From Gilliamella mensalis (lineage in GTDB: Bacteria > Pseudomonadota > Gammaproteobacteria > Enterobacterales > Orbaceae), in NCBI RefSeq assembly GCF_900103085.1, contig NZ_FMWR01000018.1:1-60810 (forward strand): a stretch of 60,810 bases of DNA, written 5' to 3'. Shown here in pieces: positions 28,566 to 37,769 of this stretch. Below the pieces are notes generated by a model. The model was not told the origin of the DNA and did no database searches. It saw only the letters and a list, made by a program, of their open reading frames with translations. Numbering within the stretch: the stretch's first letter is position 1; the number at the start of each line of letters is the position of its first letter. The position numbers and the translations under genes were made by a program.

Positions 28566-29501
28566 CTAAATCAATAATGCTTCAACCTTCTTTGAAACAG
28601 TTTCAAAATATTCAAGTTGAGAGCGTTGTGGTTTTAAGTCTTTTTCGTGAATGACTAAATCAAACTGGTAACTGTCTTTAAAGGCTTTTAAAACATCATT
28701 ATCTTTTTGGAAAATTTGCTTGTAATACTGCATTAGTGTTGCAAAATCAATGGAAGTAAAAACAAGTTTATTAGCATTTTCAACAGCTTTTGAAACTCGT
28801 TCAACATGTAACATCGCAATTTTAATATAATCAGATTCACTTAAATAGTTATGATGGGTCGAGATTTCTCGCTCGATATAATTAATATAGCCATTAGGCA
28901 CATATTGTGTATTATAAATATTAGCCAGCTGAATAGGTAATTCACAAAATCTACCTTGACCAATAATAGCCACTTTTTTAACAAAAAAAGGTTTTGCTGC
29001 TTGCGCAATAAAAGACCAGTTTTTATAAGGGTTTTCGCGGATTTGTGTGGCACTGATGTTCATAAAATGTCGATCAGCATCAACAATGGCAACCGAACAA
29101 CCGAAATAGTGCTCATGATTTTTGACATCTTGAGGTTCACTGGTAAAAACAACATTTGGGATAATTTTATGCTCAGCAAGGAGCTGCTTAACACGATCAC
29201 TCCAATCTTGCCAACCGTTAGGATAAAACTCAATACCTGCTTCATTAAGTACATGGATATGAATATTATGGCGATCTTTAAACGTCTCTTTTAACCACGA
29301 AAAACGGTCGCTTACTTGAGGTTGTTTTGGTAGATGGCTTTTATCAAATAGTTGCTTATCGCGTGAGGCTTCACAACCAAGAAAAATATGTAATTGATCA
29401 ACTTGGCTTATGGCTTTTTCAATCAAATAAATGTGACCACAATGTAAAGGATAAAACTTCCCGAAAATTAAACCAACTTTATGCTTAAAAGCCATAACCA
29501 T
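28566..29501 (-). CDS. nadR: NadR-like NMN adenylyltransferase with degenerate ribosylnicotinamide kinase domain
   Basis: The product (about 311 residues from the ATG at 29501; the ATG at 29495 is also possible) corresponds to the NadR NMN adenylyltransferase and kinase regions, without the N-terminal helix-turn-helix of the enteric repressor. The adenylyltransferase half is intact: GKFYPLHCGHIYLIEKA with HxGH at about residues 20-23, and ISATQIRENP near 149. The C-terminal half aligns with the nicotinamide riboside kinase region, but the P-loop reads VAIIGQGRFCELPIQLA instead of a GGESSGKS-type sequence. The Walker B-like FIDTDF is FTSIDF, and the C-terminus is short. I infer that NMN to NAD activity is kept and riboside kinase activity is lost. 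Confidence 0.85.
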   Translation of the reverse strand: MVMAFKHKVGLIFGKFYPLHCGHIYLIEKAISQVDQLHIFLGCEASRDKQLFDKSHLPKQPQVSDRFSWLKETFKDRHNIHIHVLNEAGIEFYPNGWQDWSDRVKQLLAEHKIIPNVVFTSEPQDVKNHEHYFGCSVAIVDADRHFMNISATQIRENPYKNWSFIAQAAKPFFVKKVAIIGQGRFCELPIQLANIYNTQYVPNGYINYIEREISTHHNYLSESDYIKIAMLHVERVSKAVENANKLVFTSIDFATLMQYYKQIFQKDNDVLKAFKDSYQFDLVIHEKDLKPQRSQLEYFETVSKKVEALLI

Positions 29502-29609
29502 TACCAAAATACACGAATATTAATAATAATTTACAGAAAAAAAAAGCAATTTCTAATCAAATTATGCTTTATCATCTAACTTATTAATAATAAATAAAAT
29601 AATATGTAA

Positions 29610-30665
29610 TTATTTTTGTAAGTTAGATAATAAAATACCTGTTGCGACCGAAATATTCAATGCAGGCATGTTATCGTTGCCTTTTAAATGCACAACAACA
29701 TTAGCACAGTTGATAAGTTTCATATTAATTTGTTGGAATATGACTAACGCTACTTTTTTATTAAAACGAATTTTATGCAATTCACTTGAAGCAATGGACT
29801 TTGCTTGGCAAGGTAATAGTGCGACAACTTGGTAACCGCGTTGTTTAAGCATATCAAGTGAAGCAACAAAATCATCACTTTTAATTGCTGCAACAGCTTC
29901 AATACCACCTTCTGCTACTCGCATAGCTGCGCCACTATCGAGTAAATTTGATTGGCGCAACATCACCCCATTAACGCCATAAAATGCAGCACTACGTATT
30001 AATCCACCTAGATTATGAGGATTGTTAACATCGTCAATTGCTAACACACAATCATGATCTCTATCATTTTGCTCTTCTAAATAATCTAATAAGGTGAGCG
30101 GAACACGCTTTTTAACAATTAAACAGACGCCACCATGATGTTGAGTTTGGGTTATTTTGCTAATTTGTTCACTAGAGACAACGTCATAGCCTAAGCGCTG
30201 TTTAACTAACCAGTCGATTAAATCTTTGAACTGATAAGCTACTTCTTCGGTAATAAATAGTTTGACAATGGCTGTGCGTCGATGTTTAAAAACAGCCTTA
30301 CAACTATTTTCACTATAAACTAAAGTTTCTTCTTTACGTTGACGATATTCATCATAACCAAATGTAGGTGTTTGTTGATTAGTGCGGACTTTTTTTTGCC
30401 ATGGTGAATCGTTATCAATGAAAGATTGAGATTGATTAATTTCAACACTAAACTTATTTTTTACAAAATCAGATTTATCATTTCGAGGTTTGAATGTTTC
30501 TATACGGTCATGGCGATCGCGTTTAGGTTTCGGCTGAAATGAATCATCTTTACGTTTACCTTTCCACCCGGTAGACTTTTCAGTAGCTGAGTGAGAATGC
30601 TTCTTAGGTTCACTATTTTTGGCGTAAAAAATAGTCGGTTTGTTTTTTTCAGTATTGTCGTTCAT
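29610..30665 (-). CDS. SpoU/TrmH-family RNA methyltransferase-like protein (YfiF-like), motif 2 degenerate
   Basis: The roughly 351-residue protein has a basic, low-complexity N-terminus (about residues 1-100), an RNA-binding SpoU_sub_bind region (LVYSENSCKAVFKHRR) and a C-terminal SPOUT domain with NPHNLGGLIRSAAFYG (motif 1) and NISVATGILL (motif 3). This is the E. coli YfiF layout. Motif 2, usually with a GxExxG core, reads LVIFQQINMKLI, so both Gly and the Glu are replaced. The frame continues into motif 3, so this is not a frameshift. The ATG at 30665 matches the YfiF start; a TTG six codons upstream is less likely. Confidence 0.8.
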   Translation of the reverse strand: MNDNTEKNKPTIFYAKNSEPKKHSHSATEKSTGWKGKRKDDSFQPKPKRDRHDRIETFKPRNDKSDFVKNKFSVEINQSQSFIDNDSPWQKKVRTNQQTPTFGYDEYRQRKEETLVYSENSCKAVFKHRRTAIVKLFITEEVAYQFKDLIDWLVKQRLGYDVVSSEQISKITQTQHHGGVCLIVKKRVPLTLLDYLEEQNDRDHDCVLAIDDVNNPHNLGGLIRSAAFYGVNGVMLRQSNLLDSGAAMRVAEGGIEAVAAIKSDDFVASLDMLKQRGYQVVALLPCQAKSIASSELHKIRFNKKVALVIFQQINMKLINCANVVVHLKGNDNMPALNISVATGILLSNLQK

Positions 30666-30686
30666 ATCAATCTCACAATTCAACAG

Positions 30687-31106
30687 TTAGCGCGTACGAA
30701 TGGTTGGGGCTATTTTATCTAATACACCATTAACAAATTTATGGCTGTCAGCAGCACCAAATGTTTTAGTTAACTCAATGGCTTCATTAATGACCACTTT
30801 ATAAGGTACATCTTGACGTTTCATTAATTCATATAGTGCGATTCGCAGTACCGCTAATTCAATTTGCCCCAATTCATCAACAGAGCGTTCAGTGAGATAC
30901 GGTGCCATTTTATCATCTAATTCGGCGGTATTTTTTGCAACTCCGTTAAATAATTCACGAAAATACTTAGCATCAACGCCTTTCATATCTTGTTCTGCAA
31001 TAAAACTTGACTCAACATCAGCAAGATCGTTTCTGGAAACTTGCCAAGAGTAAATGGCTTGCACCGCACATTCTCTTGCTCGACGACGAGGATTAACTAA
31101 TGCCAC
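30687..31106 (-). CDS. nusB: Transcription antitermination factor NusB
   Basis: The 139-residue all-helical RNA-binding protein works with NusE (S10) at boxA in rRNA antitermination. It has the typical [16 protein letters not shown] start, [14 protein letters not shown] and the [29 protein letters not shown]-terminal region, of which the first part is [13 protein letters not shown]. Length equals E. coli NusB (139). It lies 4 nt behind ribE, as in most enterics. Confidence 0.97.
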   Translation of the reverse strand: MALVNPRRRARECAVQAIYSWQVSRNDLADVESSFIAEQDMKGVDAKYFRELFNGVAKNTAELDDKMAPYLTERSVDELGQIELAVLRIALYELMKRQDVPYKVVINEAIELTKTFGAADSHKFVNGVLDKIAPTIRTR

Positions 31107-31110
31107 TAAA

Positions 31111-31581
31111 TTACTCCTTAATTGCTTTAATAATATTTAGCATTTCCAGCGCAGTTAATGCAGCTTCAGCACCTTTATTGCCAGCCTTAGTGCCTGCACG
31201 TTCAATAGCTTGTTCTATACTTTCAGTAGTTAAAATACCAAATCCGACAGGAATGGTATTATCTAGGCTTGCGCTTAATAAGCCAGAGCTTGATTCACCA
31301 GCTACAAAATCAAAATGCGCCGTACTTCCCCGAATGACAGTACCTAACGCTACAATTGCATCATATTTTTTCGACTGTGCTGCAACTTTGGCCGCAAGTG
31401 GAATTTCATAAGCACCTGGAACCCAAATAACCGTGATATTTTTATCATCAACTTGTCCAATGCGTGTTAATGCGTCAATTGCACCATTTACTAGGCTATC
31501 ATTAATAAAATGATTAAAACGTGCCACCACAATTGCAACTTTAGCTTTTGGCGCAGCAACTTTACCTTCAATTGTTTGCAT
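31111..31581 (-). CDS. ribE: 6,7-dimethyl-8-ribityllumazine synthase
   Basis: The 156-residue enzyme condenses the ribityl-uracil and butanone phosphate precursors in riboflavin synthesis. Motifs are [16 protein letters not shown] near residue 20, [12 protein letters not shown] near residue 53, [17 protein letters not shown] near residue 82 with the catalytic His, and [11 protein letters not shown]. Length equals the E. coli protein, where the gene is also called ribH. It precedes nusB by 4 nt. No FMN riboswitch was seen upstream. Confidence 0.97.
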   Translation of the reverse strand: MQTIEGKVAAPKAKVAIVVARFNHFINDSLVNGAIDALTRIGQVDDKNITVIWVPGAYEIPLAAKVAAQSKKYDAIVALGTVIRGSTAHFDFVAGESSSGLLSASLDNTIPVGFGILTTESIEQAIERAGTKAGNKGAEAALTALEMLNIIKAIKE

Positions 31582-31975
31582 ATAAATTCCTTATCAATTC
31601 TATTTTAAATGCTATTTCACTCTCTTTTAAGTGAAAAAATATTTAATAAATTGTATCACGAATGAAAGACTTATCCTATTAGCAAATAACGTTACGAACA
31701 AGTTCTATCCAAGATATTAATTAAAAAAAATGCAAAGAATTTCACTATTGTAAATATATTACTCGTTAATATTAAAATTAATTTAAATTTTGTTGTTATT
31801 TTATTTCTTGCTACCAGTAATGATTTTAATTCATTTTCATTTCGATGTTTATTTTTATACTAGAACGCACTCTTGCCTGACAATATTGGTCAAAATTGGG
31901 AATTTTATTTTTATCACTTGCAAGCTATTTGGAACGAATTAAAATGGTATATAAATTTATTAAGGAGAAATAGTA
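31582..31975. other. Divergent intergenic region between ribE and gmhA
   Basis: The 394 nt between two divergent genes contain no gene I can support. Near ribE there is a small TTTCAC...GTGAAA hairpin (31615-31636) in what would be its leader. Nearer gmhA is dispersed-repeat copy D (31854-31895). Confidence 0.5.
31854..31895 (+). repeat. Dispersed 42-nt intergenic repeat, copy D
   Basis: It begins TTTATACTAGAACGCA, has CCTGA in the middle and ends TTGGTCAAAA. It matches copy B at about 32 of 42 positions by eye. It is in the same orientation as gmhA, 80 nt before its start codon. Confidence 0.65.
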
Positions 31976-32554
31976 GTGTACATTAACAATATTCGTGATG
32001 AGTTAAATCAAGCCGTTGACGTATTAACCAAATTTGTTTCAGACGATAAAAACCTTGAACGAATTCAACAAGCCGCAATTTTAATTGCTAATTCGTTTAA
32101 ACAAGGAGGCAAAGTTTTATCATGTGGTAATGGTGGTTCTCATTGTGATGCGATGCATTTTGCTGAAGAATTAACTGGGCGTTATCGTGACAATCGTCCG
32201 GCTTACCCTGCAATAGCAATATCTGATGTAAGTCATATTTCTTGTGTTGGTAACGATTATGGATTTGATTATATTTTTTCTCGTTATATTGAAGGTGTTG
32301 GACAAAAAGGTGATGTGCTTTTAGGTATTTCAACTTCAGGCAATTCAGCTAATGTGCTGAAAGCAATTGAAGCAGCAAAACAAAAAGGCATGAAAGTCAT
32401 TACATTAACAGGTAAAGATGGCGGTAAGATGAATGGACTTGCTGATGTTGATATTCGTGTTCCACACTTTGGTTATGCCGATCGCGTACAAGAAATCCAC
32501 ATTAAAGTTATTCATATTCTTATGCTACTGATTGAAAAAGAGATGGTCAAATAA
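31976..32554 (+). CDS. gmhA: Phosphoheptose isomerase
   Basis: The 192-residue SIS-domain enzyme converts sedoheptulose-7-phosphate to D-glycero-D-manno-heptose-7-phosphate, the first step to LPS heptose. It shows [20 protein letters not shown] near residue 50, [19 protein letters not shown] near residue 118 and the C-terminal [16 protein letters not shown], where Gln and His bind zinc in the family. Length equals E. coli GmhA. The start is GTG, giving the conserved [13 protein letters not shown] and preceded by AAGGAG. The gene is followed directly by yafJ, as in E. coli. Confidence 0.96.
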   Translation: MYINNIRDELNQAVDVLTKFVSDDKNLERIQQAAILIANSFKQGGKVLSCGNGGSHCDAMHFAEELTGRYRDNRPAYPAIAISDVSHISCVGNDYGFDYIFSRYIEGVGQKGDVLLGISTSGNSANVLKAIEAAKQKGMKVITLTGKDGGKMNGLADVDIRVPHFGYADRVQEIHIKVIHILMLLIEKEMVK

Positions 32555-32555
32555 T

Positions 32556-33335
32556 ATGTGTGAATTATTGGGTATGAGCGCAAATGTGCCAACCGATATC
32601 TGCTTTAGTTTTACCAGCCTAGTTAAACGAGGTGGGGACAAAGGTCCCCACAAAGATGGCTGGGGAATTACGTTTTATGAAGGCAAAGGCTGCCGAACAT
32701 TTAAAGATCCCGAGCCATGCAGTTATTCACCTATTGCTAAAATGGTGAAAGAATATCCCATCAAATCTAAAGCCGTAATTGCCCATATTCGACAAGCAAA
32801 TCGAGGCGGTGTCGCCCTAGAAAATACCCATCCATTTACCCGTGAACTGTGGGGTAAAAACTGGACTTTTGCGCACAATGGACAATTAACCAATTACCAG
32901 AATTTAGATACAGGACTTTTTCAACCTATTGGAGAAACCGATAGCGAATATGCTTTCTGTTATTTAATAAATCAACTACATCAAAAGTATTTACACAAAC
33001 CTTTTGATGTTCTTGAGCTGTTTAATTTTATTAAACAATGTGCCAATCAATTAAGCCAACTCGGCATATTTAACATGCTACTGTCTGATGGGCAATATGT
33101 ATTTGCTTACTGCACAACTAACTTACATTGGATAACCCGCAAAGCGCCATTTGGCAAAGCAAAATTGCTAGATGAAGATGTAGAAATTGACTTTCAAAAA
33201 CATACAACACCGAATGATGTCGTTACCATTATTTCTACATTACCATTAACCTCAAATGAAACATGGCATAAGCTTAATACTGGCGAGGCTATTTTATTTA
33301 AAGATGGTGAAATTAGCCAATCTTCCTCATTTTAA
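32556..33335 (+). CDS. yafJ: Class II glutamine amidotransferase domain protein YafJ
   Basis: The 259-residue protein is a stand-alone Ntn-type glutamine amidotransferase. The start is the ATG at 32556, one base after the gmhA stop. It gives [14 protein letters not shown], in which Cys2 becomes the N-terminal nucleophile; a longer frame starting at 32532 would bury it. [27 protein letters not shown] and [10 protein letters not shown] are typical. The physiological substrate is unknown. Its last 23 nt overlap the 3' end of the convergent mdtH. Confidence 0.93.
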   Translation: MCELLGMSANVPTDICFSFTSLVKRGGDKGPHKDGWGITFYEGKGCRTFKDPEPCSYSPIAKMVKEYPIKSKAVIAHIRQANRGGVALENTHPFTRELWGKNWTFAHNGQLTNYQNLDTGLFQPIGETDSEYAFCYLINQLHQKYLHKPFDVLELFNFIKQCANQLSQLGIFNMLLSDGQYVFAYCTTNLHWITRKAPFGKAKLLDEDVEIDFQKHTTPNDVVTIISTLPLTSNETWHKLNTGEAILFKDGEISQSSSF

Positions 33336-34524
33336 CACATGGCATTGTTGACTCATTTTTAAATTGATATTGTAGATAGCTTAAAGTTAATAGCCCAATT
33401 GTGGTCAACACTATCCATGGAAGATGTAAAAAACCCATTTGCATAGCAATATCATATAACCAACCAGCACCGGTATAACCAATAAATCCGCCTAGAGCAA
33501 GACCTAAACGACTAAATCCCATGTAACTACCTTTTGCCTTAGGATTACTCAGTACTGTTGATAAAGTTTCACGCGCGGGTTCGGCAATAATAGCCCCTAA
33601 ATAAAATAATGCAATTAGTGATAATAATGCAGTTAATTGTGATGTAAAACCTATAATAACAAAAGCACATGACATTAAAAATAGACCAAACTTAAGACGC
33701 TGATCTAATCTAAAATATTTTTCACTCCAACGAGCTAGTGGATAAAGCAGTACCAGTGAAATACCTGCTTGAATAGCATACATCCATTTCACATAACTTG
33801 GGCTACCTGATACGCTAGTGATGGTTAAAGGTAGCATCAACATAATTTGTACCCATAGTACATAATAACCGGTTAATGTAAGCACATAGCGTGTGAATTT
33901 TTTATCTTTTATAACCATTTTCATGCCATTAATAATAGGCGCTTTACCAATGGCAATGTGGTAAGCCGGTAGGAAAAAAATATTAAAAATCCCACATAAG
34001 AAAAAAATAAAAGCACCACACCAACACACTAGATGGAAGTCATAATCAATTAAAACTCCACCAATAAGAGCACCAATTACGGCGCCAGCATTATCTTGTA
34101 TCATTAACAGTGATATAAACTTACCTCGCTCATGTGGACGGGTAAATTTAATAGTTAGTCCCATTCGGGGCGGATCAAACAATAATCCCCCTAACGCTGA
34201 AAGTAAGCAAGAAAGTAATAATAACCAAGGCTCACTTGCAATAGCCATGCAGATAAAACCAATACAGCGTAAAAACATACCGGCGACAATCATAGGTTTC
34301 GCACCAAATCGATCGGCAATAGCACCACCAATAATGCCAAAGCCCTGTTGAACAAATTGCCGAAATCCTAGCGCAAAACCAACAAATAGTGCGCTCCAAC
34401 CCACTTGACTAACAAAGTGGGTTGAAACCAGTGGAAACACAATATAAAAACCTAAAACAATAAATAGATTATCAAGCAACAGTATTTGCCGACCCATTTT
34501 ACGAATTTGGGATGGTATTGGCAT
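33313..34524 (-). CDS. mdtH: MFS multidrug efflux protein MdtH
   Basis: The 403-residue protein has about twelve membrane segments. It closely resembles E. coli MdtH (402 residues), with shared stretches such as [50 protein letters not shown] and AEPARETLS. In E. coli it contributes to fluoroquinolone tolerance when overexpressed. Its start follows the mgsA stop directly, suggesting one transcript. Its 3' end overlaps yafJ by 23 nt in a tail-to-tail arrangement. Confidence 0.92.
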   Translation of the reverse strand: MPIPSQIRKMGRQILLLDNLFIVLGFYIVFPLVSTHFVSQVGWSALFVGFALGFRQFVQQGFGIIGGAIADRFGAKPMIVAGMFLRCIGFICMAIASEPWLLLLSCLLSALGGLLFDPPRMGLTIKFTRPHERGKFISLLMIQDNAGAVIGALIGGVLIDYDFHLVCWCGAFIFFLCGIFNIFFLPAYHIAIGKAPIINGMKMVIKDKKFTRYVLTLTGYYVLWVQIMLMLPLTITSVSGSPSYVKWMYAIQAGISLVLLYPLARWSEKYFRLDQRLKFGLFLMSCAFVIIGFTSQLTALLSLIALFYLGAIIAEPARETLSTVLSNPKAKGSYMGFSRLGLALGGFIGYTGAGWLYDIAMQMGFLHLPWIVLTTIGLLTLSYLQYQFKNESTMPCVKMRKIG

Positions 34525-34983
34525 TTATTTGACTCTTTGCGCTAAATAGTTTTGATAATCAGGAATTTCAATATCAACTTCTTGCGTAAAAATAGAAGAC
34601 TGAATCAATGCATTGGCTGTTGCTTGATTAGTTGCAACTGGAATATTCCAAACCGTAGATAACCGTAATAACGCTTTGACATCGGGATCATGAGGTACTG
34701 CATTAAGTGGATCCCAAAAAAAGATTAAAATATCAATTTTACCTTCCGCAATTAATGCACCAATTTGCTGATCGCCGCCCATAGGACCACTTAGCATTGG
34801 TGTAATATTGAGTCCAGTTTCTTGTTTTATTAATGTGCCTGTTGTCCCTGTACCACATAAATTATGTCTAGAAAGCTCCTCACGATTTTTTTTACACCAA
34901 TTTAATAAGGAATCTTTTAAGTGATCGTGAGCAACTAAAGCAATATTTTTTTTAGCCATTAATTTACGTGTAGTATAAAGCAT
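34525..34983 (-). CDS. mgsA: Methylglyoxal synthase
   Basis: The 152-residue enzyme turns dihydroxyacetone phosphate into methylglyoxal, relieving sugar-phosphate stress. It shows [12 protein letters not shown] near residue 13, GTTGTLI, the catalytic [16 protein letters not shown] and [18 protein letters not shown]. Length equals E. coli MgsA (152). Two consecutive Met codons occur at the start, and the second (34983) matches the family start better. It abuts mdtH without a gap. Confidence 0.96.
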   Translation of the reverse strand: MLYTTRKLMAKKNIALVAHDHLKDSLLNWCKKNREELSRHNLCGTGTTGTLIKQETGLNITPMLSGPMGGDQQIGALIAEGKIDILIFFWDPLNAVPHDPDVKALLRLSTVWNIPVATNQATANALIQSSIFTQEVDIEIPDYQNYLAQRVK

Positions 34984-35074
34984 CATTGTTATCCTAATAT
35001 ATTATTAGATTTATAGATTTTTAACAGAGTATTAATTAAAGTGCAAGGGATATTTAATCAGTAACGAATAATAA

Positions 35075-35096
35075 AAAAGGCACCGAAGTGCCTTTT
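35075..35096 (-). terminator. Intrinsic terminator of the first porin gene
   Basis: AAAAGGCAC, a CGAA tetraloop and GTGCCTTTT form a 9-bp stem flanked by A and T tracts, about 22 nt after the stop codon of the porin gene. The same hairpin follows the second porin gene. Confidence 0.9.
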
Positions 35097-35117
35097 AAAA
35101 ATACAAAGATACACCAA

Positions 35118-36260
35118 TTAGAATTGGTAAATTAAACCAAGCGCGACTGTGTCTTTAGTTGTACCATTGATTTGTGATTGAGTAAATGAAGCATCTTTAT
35201 ATAATGCACGACGTGCACCAATGTCATCTTTATCTAATAAATTGATTTTATAATCGATAATAGCTTTTAGATTTTTATTAAAATCATAAGTTAAACCAAC
35301 ATCAACATATTTAGCTAAATCATTACTTTTAAGCCCTGCATCATTTGAATAATGAGATGCATCTTTAACTTTATGTTGAATATAAGCAACAGATGGGGTT
35401 AAACGACCCACTTCAAAGTCAATGCCGTATTGCGCAACAAGTTCATAGCCTTTGGTTTTTAAATCATCAGCGCGGTGAGTCGTTGATGCATTATCCCAAC
35501 CATATTTTTGTTTGCCTTGGATATATAACGCAGCTAAATAAAGGTTGTCATTATCATATTTGATACCTGCTGACCATGTTTTGGCATCTTTATGACCACC
35601 GGTTTGTGCATAACCAGCACCAACAGATAAACCAGTATCAAGTACATCCCAATCAACAACAGAACCCCATGCTTCAGCGCTATCATTTTTTTCATTATTA
35701 GCCTGTTTTTTGAAATGGCTTGTTGAACTGTTATCGCCGTTATCCGCATATTGAGCTGCAAAACGTAGACCATTTACTAAGCCGAAGAAATCTGAGTTAC
35801 GATAAGTAGCAACGGCTTTTGTACGAGCTGTTAATGCATAAAGATTATTATTTGAAGCATCACCACCAAATTCGGGTAAAACATCAGTATAAGACGTTAA
35901 CGTTTTTAATACACCATCATTGCGACCATAGTCGAATGAACCAAAATCACCAAAGTTTAAACCAGCAAAGGCATAACGCGTTTCGTTATTTGCATTTTTA
36001 CCTGTATTTGCTTCGTACTCCCAACGACCATAACCAGTTACGCTGTCTGTCACTTGTGTTTGACCTGACATGCCTAGACGTGCTGTAGTTTTGTCGCCTT
36101 CACCTGTTTGATTATCGCGATCAGTAATATAGTTTAATGCATAAACTCGACCATAAAGATCCACTTTATTACCGTCTTTATTCCACACTTCGATAGAAGC
36201 GTTTGCTGTACCTGCAATTAAAAGCGCAGGAATAGCGATTGCTAATAGATTACGTTTCAT
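35118..36260 (-). CDS. OmpF/OmpC-type general porin (first paralogue)
   Basis: The 380-residue outer-membrane protein is a trimeric 16-strand barrel of the enteric general porin family. A signal peptide (MKRNLLAIAIPALLIAGTANA) precedes the mature start SIEVWNKDGNKVDLYGRV. The constriction loop L3 carries YTDVLPEFGGD with the conserved Glu, and the chain ends in LGLIYQF with terminal Phe. It is adjacent to a second porin and then asnS-pncB-pepN, so it is positionally orthologous to E. coli OmpF. It ends at an intrinsic terminator. Confidence 0.93.
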   Translation of the reverse strand: MKRNLLAIAIPALLIAGTANASIEVWNKDGNKVDLYGRVYALNYITDRDNQTGEGDKTTARLGMSGQTQVTDSVTGYGRWEYEANTGKNANNETRYAFAGLNFGDFGSFDYGRNDGVLKTLTSYTDVLPEFGGDASNNNLYALTARTKAVATYRNSDFFGLVNGLRFAAQYADNGDNSSTSHFKKQANNEKNDSAEAWGSVVDWDVLDTGLSVGAGYAQTGGHKDAKTWSAGIKYDNDNLYLAALYIQGKQKYGWDNASTTHRADDLKTKGYELVAQYGIDFEVGRLTPSVAYIQHKVKDASHYSNDAGLKSNDLAKYVDVGLTYDFNKNLKAIIDYKINLLDKDDIGARRALYKDASFTQSQINGTTKDTVALGLIYQF

Positions 36261-36561
36261 TTTGTTACCCTCGTAGGTATATTATTAAAGATGCAAATTA
36301 TATTTTGCTTTTCGTTTAATAAATAATTGCCAATAAATAACAATTATATTATTACTGTGATATCTATTTTTTAGATAGCAAATAGATTTTATTGTATTTA
36401 TTATCTATTTAGCAACGTTAATTAGATGAATTCTGCGAATTTACAATATTTTAATACTTAATGTGATTTTTTTTAGGCATAAAATGTGTTTTTAAATAGA
36501 AAAGTCTTTAGTTAACAAAAAAGGCACCGAAGTGCCTTTTTATAAGATATATCAAAAGATA
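36261..36561. other. Region between the two porin genes
   Basis: The 301 nt contain the terminator of the second porin gene (36517-36540) and the upstream region of the first. It is very AT-rich. I could not identify operator sites for OmpR or other regulators with confidence. Confidence 0.5.
36517..36540 (-). terminator. Intrinsic terminator of the second porin gene
   Basis: It has the same stem as the terminator at 35075-35096 (GGCAC, CGAA, GTGCC inside A and T tracts), about 22 nt after the stop codon. The shared hairpin suggests that the whole porin unit was duplicated. Confidence 0.9.
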
Positions 36562-37710
36562 TTAGAATTGGTAAATTAAACCAACACCTAACACATCTTT
36601 AGTACCTGGTTTAGTATCGTGACCACGTGAATTTTTGGTGTTTTGCGCAGCACCAACATCATCGCGATCAAGTAAGTTAAATTTATATTCAACAATTGCA
36701 CTGAAGTTTTTGTTTAGATCGTAAGTTGCACCTAGAGATACATATTTAGCTACAGGTGAAGTAAATCCATAACCGCGATAATGGATATTATCTTCGGTGA
36801 AACGAACTGAATCAGCTTTAACTTTATGTTGAACGTAAGCTAAAGATGGAGTGATACGACCTACTTCTAAATCAATACCATACTGAGCTACTAATTCAAA
36901 ACCTCTAACTTTACCATCAGCAGTTTTGTAATTATCGTTATGCGTCGGTCCATATACCACTATATCTTTGAATTTAGTTTGGAAATAGTTAGCACCTAAA
37001 TATAAATTCTCGTTATCATACTTAAGACCAGTTGCCCAAGTACTTTGACGATTATCGCTATTTGAAGTTTGAGCATAACCCGCTCCAGCAGTTAAACCAG
37101 TGTCAAAAATGTTCCATTGAACATTAGCACCCCAAGCTTCACGAGACTCACCTCTAATACGATCTGTTTTAAATGTATTGGAATTATCGCCATTATCAGC
37201 ATATTGTAATGCAAAGCTTAAGTCATCAAATAAACCAAAGAAGTTGTTGTTACGATAAGTTGCAACTGCTTTAGCACGAGATGAAAGCACGTTCCAATCG
37301 TTGTTTGCAGCGTCGCCACCAAATTGTGGTAATACATCGGTATAAGCTGTAATTGCTTTTAACACACCGTCGTTACGACCATAATCGACTGAACCAAAAT
37401 CACCAAAATTCAAACCAGCAAACGCATAACGAACTTCGTTATTAGAGTTTTTACCTGCTTTCGCTTCATATTCCCAACGACCGTAACCAGTTACGCTGTC
37501 AGTAATTTGAGTTTGACCAGACATACCTAAACGAGCAGAAGTATCATCACCTTCACCATTCTGACCACGGTCAGTGATGTTGTTAGCTGCTTTTACTCGA
37601 CCGTAAAAGTCAACTTTATTACCATCTTTGTTCCAAACTTCAATAGATGCATTTGCGCCCGCTGCTACTAAAAGCGCAGGAATAGCGATTGCTAATAGAT
37701 TACGTTTCAT
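36562..37710 (-). CDS. OmpF/OmpC-type general porin (second paralogue)
   Basis: The 382-residue paralogue has the same signal peptide type (MKRNLLAIAIPALLVAAGANA) and the mature start SIEVWNKDGNKVDFYGRV. It has a 16-strand barrel pattern and the C-terminal LGVGLIYQF. The L3 loop reads YTDVLPQFGGD: Gln replaces the constriction Glu present in the first porin. Surface loops near residues 140-200 and 245-300 differ most between the two. The last 37 nt of sequence at the 5' coding end are the same in both genes. It lies 276 nt from asnS. Confidence 0.93.
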   Translation of the reverse strand: MKRNLLAIAIPALLVAAGANASIEVWNKDGNKVDFYGRVKAANNITDRGQNGEGDDTSARLGMSGQTQITDSVTGYGRWEYEAKAGKNSNNEVRYAFAGLNFGDFGSVDYGRNDGVLKAITAYTDVLPQFGGDAANNDWNVLSSRAKAVATYRNNNFFGLFDDLSFALQYADNGDNSNTFKTDRIRGESREAWGANVQWNIFDTGLTAGAGYAQTSNSDNRQSTWATGLKYDNENLYLGANYFQTKFKDIVVYGPTHNDNYKTADGKVRGFELVAQYGIDLEVGRITPSLAYVQHKVKADSVRFTEDNIHYRGYGFTSPVAKYVSLGATYDLNKNFSAIVEYKFNLLDRDDVGAAQNTKNSRGHDTKPGTKDVLGVGLIYQF

Positions 37711-37734
37711 TGTTTACCCTCATGGTTATTTTCT

Positions 37735-37769
37735 AAAATGACACTTTCCATAAGTTTTAGTGTCATTTT
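37735..37769 (-). promoter_or_regulatory. Stem-loop in the probable 5' leader of the second porin gene
   Basis: AAAATGACACT and AGTGTCATTTT form a perfect 11-bp stem with a 13-nt loop, ending 24 nt before the porin start codon on the minus strand. It may stabilise or regulate the porin mRNA, or be a terminator hairpin acting on upstream transcription. The first porin gene lacks it. Confidence 0.5.

Noticed and set aside
32532-32555. Upstream extension of yafJ overlapping gmhA
   Set aside because: It would place the nucleophile Cys away from the N-terminus, which is incompatible with the Ntn amidotransferase mechanism.
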